Assembly: GCF_004343035.1 (NCBI RefSeq)
Contig: NZ_SMCQ01000017.1
Location: 1 to 62,709 of the forward strand
Source: Longibaculum muris
Lineage (GTDB): Bacteria > Bacillota_I > Bacilli_A > Erysipelotrichales > Coprobacillaceae
Direction: 5' to 3'
Length of the DNA stretch: 62,709 bases
This document shows, piece after piece, positions 57,229 to 62,709 of the stretch. The notes beneath the pieces were generated by a model that was given only the letters and a program-made list of their open reading frames with translations, did no database searches and was not told the DNA's origin. Each line of letters opens with the position of its first letter. The first letter of the stretch is position 1. The translations under genes were made by a program, and so were the position numbers.

Positions 57229-59342
57229 TATTTAGAACGTAATTCTTTTATGACGTTTGTCTTTTTAAAATATAAATAATTTCCTATATAACAGATAATC
57301 ATAATAACCAATATAACAATGACATTTATCAATAATGTTTTTAAATCATATTGATATGGAACTATCTCCTGTTCATTCATTTCTCTAAAATAATTAAATA
57401 TGCATAAAGCTGTTATTGGTAATGAACATATTAATGTATAAATTAAATCAATTAATGGTAACTTGTAGCTATATGAGATTCCATTAGCCTGTAAGAATGA
57501 CAATTCTTTTTTTCTTTGATGCAATGTATAAAGATATAGTAATGAAATAAGTATTATGCTTATACTTAAGATGATAATTGGTTGAGTTAAATAACTCTTT
57601 TCCATTTGTTGTTGTAAAGATTGACTTGTTTCTTTTGCAGTTATCTTTGTTTTTACATAGATTGGTTTATTCAAGCTTTCAATAGCTTTTTTCACATAGT
57701 CTAAATTTTTATACTCATCAACCTTAATAACATAGCTTGAAGTCTGTGTTCCGTATTGAAAATTAGCATCCTTAAGCAACGCTTCATCAATATATGCCTT
57801 TAAATTTTTCAATAGTTTTTCATCATTCATCACTTCATCATGTAGCTTTTGCATCTGCCTATAATCGATAAAGATATTTTCTCCACCACTGATATCATAG
57901 AATTGATAGGAATCTATATTATATTCGTATATTCCTTTAATCTCAAATGTTCTATTTAATGTCATTTTTAACATTGGATTTGTTTCTGCTGGTTCAGAAG
58001 CAGGATTCCCTGATTCATCTATGATATATCCTTCACTATGAAAATATCCCATCAATACAGGTATAGAGAATGAAATCTTGGTATGATCTAATTTTTCAAT
58101 TCCTAAACAATCTGCCAATTGACTTGAAATAAATATACCATCTTTCACATCTTTATCTACTTCTTTACATTTTGATACTTTTTCATCATAGAGACATGTT
58201 GAAACAGCTATATAGTTATATGCTTGTTTTAAAGGATTGTATTTTTTATCTTTGTATGTCACTTCATTAATTTTTTCTTTTAATTCCTTATCTAATTCTA
58301 CATCTTCTCCATTCTCATTACATATATAGTTATTATTCAATAACTTATAGTATGGATACATTTCTTTAATATGATTAATTTGTTGAATTTGATCTACTAC
58401 ATCTTTATTAAACTTTACTTGATAATCTAAGAAAATATTTTTATCTGTCACATCTATTAATTGTTCATTATTGACAATGAACAATTCATCATCCAAAAGT
58501 TCATTCAATGAATTATTGGCCACTTTTTGTCCAGTTTGCACCATTATTGCATTTTTTGAAAAATTATATAACGACCAGACTGAAGCTATCAATATCAAAG
58601 CATAAATTATAAAATGATGACTTAAATGTAGTAAGGTATACTTGAATGGATTGAATCTTTTTATCTGTCTTTCCCTGTTTTCTATACTCTTTAAAGACTC
58701 TGTTTTCTTCAGTTCTTTAAGCTTCATATCTTCTATCTGATAAATATGATCTCCATTATATAGATCTGGATGATGACTAGCTATTACAATCATTAAACCT
58801 TTCTCTTTTAACTTGTTTAAGATTTCTACAATCTGTTTTGCATTATTATCATCTAAATTTGCAGTTGGTTCATCCAGTAATAGTAGCTGTGGTTCTTTTA
58901 CTAAAGCCAATGCAATAGCCAATCTTTGTTTCTCTCCACCTGAAAGACTTTTACTTTTCTGTTTAAGTTTTTTTAAATCTATACAAACATCATTTAAAAG
59001 ATTCTCTACTAACGCCTTATCATATTTCTTCCCTGAAATATTAAACATTGTTTCAAAATTATCCTTAATGCTTAAATCTTCTATTAGGTTATAATCTTGG
59101 AAAACATAACTGATATAACTTCTTTTTATCTTATTATAATCATTTTTTTTAATCAGTTCTCCATTTAAATAATAATCATATCGATTATCTAAATCCAATA
59201 AACCTAATACATTAAGTATACTTGTTTTCCCAGTACCACTTTCACCCGTAAATATAGTGATTTCATAAGGATTAATTGTCACATTTCCATCTTCAACAAT
59301 TGAATATTGAAATCGTATATTCAGATTTTTAATCTCTAGCAT
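57228..59342 (-). CDS. ATPase-FtsX fusion ABC transporter (MacB-like), first gene
   Basis: 704 residues with the same layout: ATPase to about 210 (Walker A GESGTGKTS, signature LSGGEKQRLA, Walker B LLLLDEPTANLD, switch His in ASHHPD), first membrane segment (about 235-255), a larger extracellular domain of about 320 residues, and three helices at the end. Strong ribosome site AGGAGGGG. A perfect 15-bp palindrome lies 55 nt upstream. The regulator at 59979 is the likely controller. Substrate unknown; peptide export or antimicrobial-peptide defence is the family-level guess. Confidence 0.85.
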   Translation of the reverse strand: MLEIKNLNIRFQYSIVEDGNVTINPYEITIFTGESGTGKTSILNVLGLLDLDNRYDYYLNGELIKKNDYNKIKRSYISYVFQDYNLIEDLSIKDNFETMFNISGKKYDKALVENLLNDVCIDLKKLKQKSKSLSGGEKQRLAIALALVKEPQLLLLDEPTANLDDNNAKQIVEILNKLKEKGLMIVIASHHPDLYNGDHIYQIEDMKLKELKKTESLKSIENRERQIKRFNPFKYTLLHLSHHFIIYALILIASVWSLYNFSKNAIMVQTGQKVANNSLNELLDDELFIVNNEQLIDVTDKNIFLDYQVKFNKDVVDQIQQINHIKEMYPYYKLLNNNYICNENGEDVELDKELKEKINEVTYKDKKYNPLKQAYNYIAVSTCLYDEKVSKCKEVDKDVKDGIFISSQLADCLGIEKLDHTKISFSIPVLMGYFHSEGYIIDESGNPASEPAETNPMLKMTLNRTFEIKGIYEYNIDSYQFYDISGGENIFIDYRQMQKLHDEVMNDEKLLKNLKAYIDEALLKDANFQYGTQTSSYVIKVDEYKNLDYVKKAIESLNKPIYVKTKITAKETSQSLQQQMEKSYLTQPIIILSISIILISLLYLYTLHQRKKELSFLQANGISYSYKLPLIDLIYTLICSLPITALCIFNYFREMNEQEIVPYQYDLKTLLINVIVILVIMIICYIGNYLYFKKTNVIKELRSK

Positions 59343-59396
59343 AACTTTCCCCTCCTTTTGTTATTATAATAATTTTAAAAAATGCTTTCTATATAT

Positions 59397-59433
59397 TAAT
59401 ATTACCACATGCAGAAAACATGTGGTAATATTA
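59397..59433. promoter_or_regulatory. Perfect 15-bp palindrome before the fusion-transporter operon
   Basis: TAATATTACCACATG, 7-nt loop, CATGTGGTAATATTA. On the minus strand it follows a TATACT box (about 59454-59459) and lies within the leader of the transporter mRNA. No T-run is attached, so an operator or RNA regulatory hairpin is more likely than a terminator. Confidence 0.6.
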
Positions 59434-59911
59434 TTGACCACTTGATTTAATATAGTATAGTTGCAGATAATGTTACTGAATCTTAAACTTCATAAGAAGC
59501 TATATAAGATTCATATTGTTACAATAAGTGTTAATATCATATTGTTTCACCTATTTACAGTATAGATGATTTTTACATTTTAAATTATATAATTAGAAAT
59601 CCGTTGTATTTTATTTGAAATGTGTTACTTTTTTAATATATTTATATTTGCTATAAAGTAATTTTTATATAATTAGCTTATAAAAGGTTAGGTGATTTTA
59701 TGTATAATTTTACAATCCTCCTTAACTGTTTTATATCTTTAATAAAATACATACAGTTTTAAAATTTTTTATCTATGTGTTTTTCTATCTAAATTCAGTA
59801 TATCATTAAAAGAAATTAAAACAACGCACTCTTTTTGTACAAATTTTTCCATTAAAATAAAAAAATTTATACATATTTAAAAATTAATTAAATAAAATTT
59901 ATCTTAAAATT
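59434..59911. other. Long AT-rich gap between transporter operon and regulator
   Basis: Besides the palindrome it holds a near-identical pair of direct repeats, CATATTGTTACA (59512-59523) and CATATTGTTTCA (59538-59549), spaced 26 bp apart, which could be protein-binding sites, and one possible 20-codon ORF (next entry). Otherwise I see nothing. Confidence 0.5.
59700..59762 (+). CDS. Possible 20-residue hydrophobic peptide
   Basis: ATG with AGGTGA 4 nt upstream opens a 20-codon frame (MYNFTILLNC...IKYIQF). It is convergent with the RRNPP-type regulator gene. Short, hydrophobic peptides near such regulators can be pheromone precursors, but a frame of this length occurs by chance in AT-rich DNA. 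No good -35 box. Confidence 0.2.
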   Translation: MYNFTILLNCFISLIKYIQF

Positions 59912-59956
59912 AAAAAACAAATCTTTTCTTTTTATAAAAGATGAGATTTGTTTTTT
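59912..59956. terminator. Terminator of the HTH-TPR regulator gene
   Basis: Perfect 13-bp stem AAAAAACAAATCT / AGATTTGTTTTTT with a 19-nt loop, T-rich on both strands. It isolates the regulator from the transporter operon. Confidence 0.85.
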
Positions 59957-59978
59957 AATTAACAATAAATCATAGAAT

Positions 59979-61214
59979 TTACACATAGTTATTCTTTTGT
60001 TTATTTAATATATCTACATATATTGATATGTATTTTAATCTTTTTTCAAAGTTATTACTCTTATCATAGAAATCACATAATAATTCTAATGTGAATTTTT
60101 CTAAATCTTGATCATTTGTTTTTTTAGATGCTTCATATACTTTTAATAAATGTTTTTCTTTTCTTTCATCATTAGCATTTGATAAATATATTTGATATGC
60201 TTTTATCATTGTTTCCATATATTTTGTTGGTTCGTCCATTGTTTCTCTAGCTAATTTTATATACTCTCTTGCCTTATCTATTTGATTTAACTTATAAGCA
60301 GCAACAGACATATAAAAATATATGCAATGCTTATTAAATTCTAATTCCAATGCTTCATCACAGTATTCAAATACTTTTTCATATTTTTCAGAACGCACAT
60401 ATCCCCATATCAAATTATTATATGTATATACAATATTCATTTTCATATTTAATTCCTTATAAGCCTGTATACAATTTATGCTTATTCTTTCAAATTCTTT
60501 AAAGTCACCATTTCTATATAAGATTCTAGCTATATTAAAATTTGCTGAAACAATCCTTTTAAGATTAACTGTTTGAGCAAATAAAGTTCTTGCCTTCTCT
60601 GTATATTTTAATGCATCAAAATTGGCTCCTTGATAAATTTGTGTTGCTCCTATATGAAAATATAACATCGATTCAGAATAAAGATTTCCACCATATTTCA
60701 AGGCAATTTTATAATTATTTAGTGCTTCTAAATAATATTCATTCATATAGTAATATCCACCCATGTAATCATAATACAATTGACACTGATAATCTTCTAA
60801 ATAATCAAAATATTCCTTTATAAAAACATACTTCTTAGAAATATTCTTTTCACCTATTAACGTGTCATAAATCATATGAGCTAAGATATACTTAATATAG
60901 GAAAACGATGAACGTATATATTGATGATAAGATTTAATTTTTTTAAACGAGACACTATAATCTCTTAAATATATGACATCTAAATAGAAAGACATAAAAT
61001 CTTTTTCAAACTGCTCATTTAAATCTTCTTCTGTTATAGGTATCCCCATAACATCAAAAATTAATTTTGCATTTTTATAAGATATTTTTTCTTTATTATT
61101 TTCTATTCTACTTAGATGCCCCTGTGAAATACCTGTCTCATGTTTAATATATTTTAGAGTTAAACCTTCTTGTTGTCTATTTAATTTAATAATTCCGCCA
61201 AAATTTTCAATCAT
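59979..61214 (-). CDS. HTH-TPR (RRNPP-like) transcriptional regulator
   Basis: 411 residues. XRE-type HTH at about 8-62 (LTLKYIKHETGISQGHLSRI), then a helical C-terminal region with TPR-like repeats (YMNEYYLEALNNYKIALKYG, FDALKYTEKARTLFAQ, RNGDFKEFERISINCIQAY, NQIDKAREYIKLARET). This architecture is that of PlcR, Rgg and AimR, regulators that bind short imported peptides. It is longer than PlcR or PrgX. It ends 640 bp before the transporter operon on the same strand and is its likely regulator. The cognate peptide is not known; see the small ORFs around it. Confidence 0.85.
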   Translation of the reverse strand: MIENFGGIIKLNRQQEGLTLKYIKHETGISQGHLSRIENNKEKISYKNAKLIFDVMGIPITEEDLNEQFEKDFMSFYLDVIYLRDYSVSFKKIKSYHQYIRSSFSYIKYILAHMIYDTLIGEKNISKKYVFIKEYFDYLEDYQCQLYYDYMGGYYYMNEYYLEALNNYKIALKYGGNLYSESMLYFHIGATQIYQGANFDALKYTEKARTLFAQTVNLKRIVSANFNIARILYRNGDFKEFERISINCIQAYKELNMKMNIVYTYNNLIWGYVRSEKYEKVFEYCDEALELEFNKHCIYFYMSVAAYKLNQIDKAREYIKLARETMDEPTKYMETMIKAYQIYLSNANDERKEKHLLKVYEASKKTNDQDLEKFTLELLCDFYDKSNNFEKRLKYISIYVDILNKQKNNYV

Positions 61215-61261
61215 TGTAAAAGACCTTTCTTAAAAAAATAAATAATATTCTTTTCATACAT
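61207..61261 (-). CDS. Micro-ORF overlapping the regulator start
   Basis: Two alternative 16-codon frames follow an AGGTGG ribosome site. The ATG at 61261 opens a frame whose TGA overlaps the regulator's ATG (ATGA, 61211-61214). The ATG at 61257, optimally spaced (7 nt), gives MKRILFIFLRKVFYND and ends 4 nt further on. Either could be a translated leader that couples to the regulator or a signalling peptide. The regulator also has its own AAAGG site. Confidence 0.4.
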
Positions 61262-61356
61262 TTCCCACCTAACTATATTTATTGTATCAAATATAGTTTT
61301 TAATGCAACGCGAATATTTGCACAAATTTTGAACCATAATTTGTATTTAAAAAATA

Positions 61357-61377
61357 AAAACAGGTCTGACCTGTTTT
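61357..61377 (-). terminator. Terminator of the 33-residue peptide gene
   Basis: AAAACAGGT, 3-nt loop, ACCTGTTTT, followed by a T-run on the minus strand, directly after the peptide's stop codon. Confidence 0.85.
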
Positions 61378-61383
61378 AATATT

Positions 61384-61485
61384 TTATCTATTCTTAAAGA
61401 AGTAAATAACAGCTATAGCTGCTATAACAAGAATACAAAGTTTAGCAATGTTTCCAACTAAAGTTGCTAATGTATCTGCACTCAT
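61384..61485 (-). CDS. 33-residue single-pass membrane peptide
   Basis: An unannotated ORF with a very strong ribosome site (AGGAGGG, 5 nt before ATG). The peptide has a short polar start (MSADTLATLVGN), a membrane helix (IAKLCILVIAAIAVIYFF) and a basic end (KNR). It has a TTGACA promoter, a 5' leader with a strong hairpin and its own terminator: a complete single-gene unit. Such peptides include type I toxins, holin-like peptides and regulators of membrane complexes; none is recognisable by sequence. It lies upstream of the RRNPP-type regulator in the same orientation. Confidence 0.75.
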   Translation of the reverse strand: MSADTLATLVGNIAKLCILVIAAIAVIYFFKNR

Positions 61486-61511
61486 TGTATCCCTCCTACT
61501 CTTTTAAAACA

Positions 61512-61547
61512 AAAGTCATGAAAAAGGTACCCCCTTATCATGACTTT
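61512..61547 (-). promoter_or_regulatory. Leader hairpin of the 33-residue peptide gene
   Basis: AAAGTCATGA pairs perfectly with TCATGACTTT, with an inner AAGG/CCTT pairing. On the minus strand a TGTTTT tract follows. It lies between promoter and ribosome site, so it could attenuate transcription or stabilise the mRNA. Confidence 0.6.
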
Positions 61548-61609
61548 ATATGAATGATTTCCCCTCATTCTTTATCATTACAGTTATTATAACAAATACT
61601 TGTGGAAAA

Positions 61610-61638
61610 ATTATGAACATGACAAGGTTTATTGTCAA
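61610..61638 (-). promoter_or_regulatory. Promoter and palindromic operator of the peptide gene
   Basis: On the minus strand TTGACA (61633-61638), 17-bp spacer, CATAAT (61610-61615). TGACAA and its inverse TTGTCA, 6 bp apart (61620-61637), overlap the -35 box, so a repressor could act here. The site is shared with the upstream region of the divergent hydrolase gene. Confidence 0.65.
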
Positions 61639-61689
61639 TTATCTTGATTTTGTGTTATGATTATCTCATATACGAAAGGACTGATTTGA

Positions 61690-62598
61690 ATGAAAAAGAA
61701 AACATTAGCTACGGCTGCTATTTTGTCTGGTATTTTAATTGGTTTTGCTAGTGTAACAGCAATTGATCTTGCATGTAAGAAAAGACCTCCTAAAAATAAG
61801 GATAAAGATCCTTTAGATGATGAGAATCTTTCTTGGTTAGATATTCAAGATTTTGAAAATTTAGAGATTACTTCTCAAGATGGTCTTAAATTAAAAGCAA
61901 AATTATTAAAGGCTCCTCGTGATACGAATAAAGTCTTGATTGCAGTTCATGGGTATCGTTCTTATAATTTAAAAGAATATGCTTATTATATTAAGTTCTA
62001 TCATGATTTAGGTTTTAATATATTGTTGCCTGATAATCGTGCTCATGGTGAGAGTGAAGGAACTTATATTGGTTTTGGTTGGTTAGATAGATTGGATTGT
62101 ATTCAATGGATTTATAAGATGAAGGAATATTTTAATAAGGATTTACAAATTGTACTTCATGGTATTTCAATGGGTAGTGCTACTGTTTTAATGGCGAGTG
62201 GTGAAGAACTTCCTAGTGATGTGAAGTGTATTATTTCTGATTGTGGATTTACAAGTGTTCTTGAAGAATTTGAACATGAATTAAAACTTGCTCATATTCC
62301 TCCTGCACTAATTCTTCCAACAGCTACACTACTTAGTAAAAAACGTGTAGGTTATAGCTTTAAAGAAGCTTCTACTATTGATCAAGTTAAAAAGTCAAAA
62401 ACTCCTACTTTATTTATTCATGGAGATCAAGATGATTTTGTTCCAACTTACATGGTTTATGATCTTTATAATGCTTGTGGTGCTGATAAAGATTTATTGA
62501 TTGTTGAAGGAGCAGGTCATGCTCAAAGTTATCTTGTCGCACAAGAACTATGTGAAAAAACAATTATTGATTTTATGAATCAATATATTAAAGAATAA
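61690..62598 (+). CDS. Alpha/beta hydrolase with N-terminal anchor
   Basis: 302 residues. N-terminal hydrophobic segment (about 7-27), then the hydrolase domain. Ser nucleophile in HGISMGSA, Asp in GDQDDFVPTYMVY, His in GAGHAQS, plus LLPDNRAHGESEGTYIGFGWLD. It is a clear paralogue of the hydrolase at 7082-8056 (same oxyanion and lid motifs). Substrate unknown. The ATG has AAAGGA upstream. Confidence 0.82.
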   Translation: MKKKTLATAAILSGILIGFASVTAIDLACKKRPPKNKDKDPLDDENLSWLDIQDFENLEITSQDGLKLKAKLLKAPRDTNKVLIAVHGYRSYNLKEYAYYIKFYHDLGFNILLPDNRAHGESEGTYIGFGWLDRLDCIQWIYKMKEYFNKDLQIVLHGISMGSATVLMASGEELPSDVKCIISDCGFTSVLEEFEHELKLAHIPPALILPTATLLSKKRVGYSFKEASTIDQVKKSKTPTLFIHGDQDDFVPTYMVYDLYNACGADKDLLIVEGAGHAQSYLVAQELCEKTIIDFMNQYIKE

Positions 62599-62614
62599 AA
62601 AAAACTATGATTTT

Positions 62615-62709
62615 TGAACCGCCCCTGTCAAGTAGACAGGTGAAATAATTAAAATTATTATTGAAGTTGTCGATAAGACAACTTCATTTTTTTATGTAGC
62701 TAATATTGT
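62615..62709 (+). mobile_element. Possible left end of an IS3-type element (runs off the window)
   Basis: TGAACCGCCCCTGTCAAGTA followed by GACAGG begins with TG and resembles the terminal repeats of IS3/IS150-type elements in Firmicutes. It is followed by a strong hairpin terminator, as is common near IS ends that block read-through. No transposase codons are visible before the window ends. Confidence 0.4.
62663..62693 (+). terminator. Strong terminator near the right edge
   Basis: GAAGTTGTC, 5-nt loop, GACAACTTC, then a run of T. It ends the hydrolase transcript or shields the IS-like end. Confidence 0.85.

Overview
The window is about 70% A+T, and nearly every gene has a strong AGGAGG-type ribosome-binding site. 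UGA is used as a stop (for example at the 3' ends of atpZ and the M20 peptidase gene), so the genetic code is standard. Together with a T-box-controlled metG, AtpZ/AtpI ahead of an F-type ATP synthase operon, a PD-(D/E)XK (Rpn) transposase-like gene and a giant 2-hydroxyacyl-CoA dehydratase activase, this suggests a fermentative, Gram-positive, gut-type Firmicute. An Erysipelotrichia/Coprobacillaceae-like lineage fits best; this is inference, because no rRNA or other taxonomic marker is present.

Left part (1-28.6 kb). A YhgE/Pip-type exporter stands divergent from an Rrf2 regulator around a palindromic operator. Then come a beheaded M42 peptidase, a Cache-GGDEF*-EAL c-di-GMP phosphodiesterase with a zinc carboxypeptidase-like partner, an alpha/beta hydrolase and a two-gene OpuB/EgtU-type ABC importer. 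These are followed by an orphan PTS IIC with an RpiR regulator, the activase with a MarR regulator, an M20 amidohydrolase, a DEAD-box helicase, yggS-sepF, a SipW signal peptidase with a TasA-like substrate, a LysR regulator, and metG under a Met-specific T-box.

Middle (28.7-48.6 kb). Between metG and pfkA is a small convergent locus that looks like an Fst-type type I toxin-antitoxin module, plus a decayed second toxin copy. Next are pfkA, divIB, a lipid-binding-like/Fe-alcohol dehydrogenase/aldehyde dehydrogenase operon, a PTS IIB, a polysaccharide deacetylase, a DUF401 permease, an HxlR regulator and a cell-wall amidase. The complete atp operon follows (Z-I-B-E-F-H-A-G-D-C). It is preceded by a leader peptide embedded in an attenuator-like hairpin, and its c subunit carries a two-carboxylate site suggesting Na+ coupling. 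Behind it are upp, glyA, rpiB and a tsaC/sua5-type gene.

Right part (48.6-62.7 kb). This is accessory DNA. It holds an Rpn gene broken by a 101-bp palindromic element, a four-gene lipoprotein/ABC-2 exporter operon whose last gene fuses a permease to a lipoprotein domain, and two tandem ATPase-FtsX fusion transporters. Upstream of these are an RRNPP-like HTH-TPR regulator with an overlapping 16-codon ORF, an unannotated 33-residue membrane peptide with its own promoter, leader hairpin and terminator, and a second alpha/beta hydrolase. What may be the left end of an IS3-type element runs off the edge. Peptide sensing or defence is the likeliest theme of this end, but that is inferred from gene types only.
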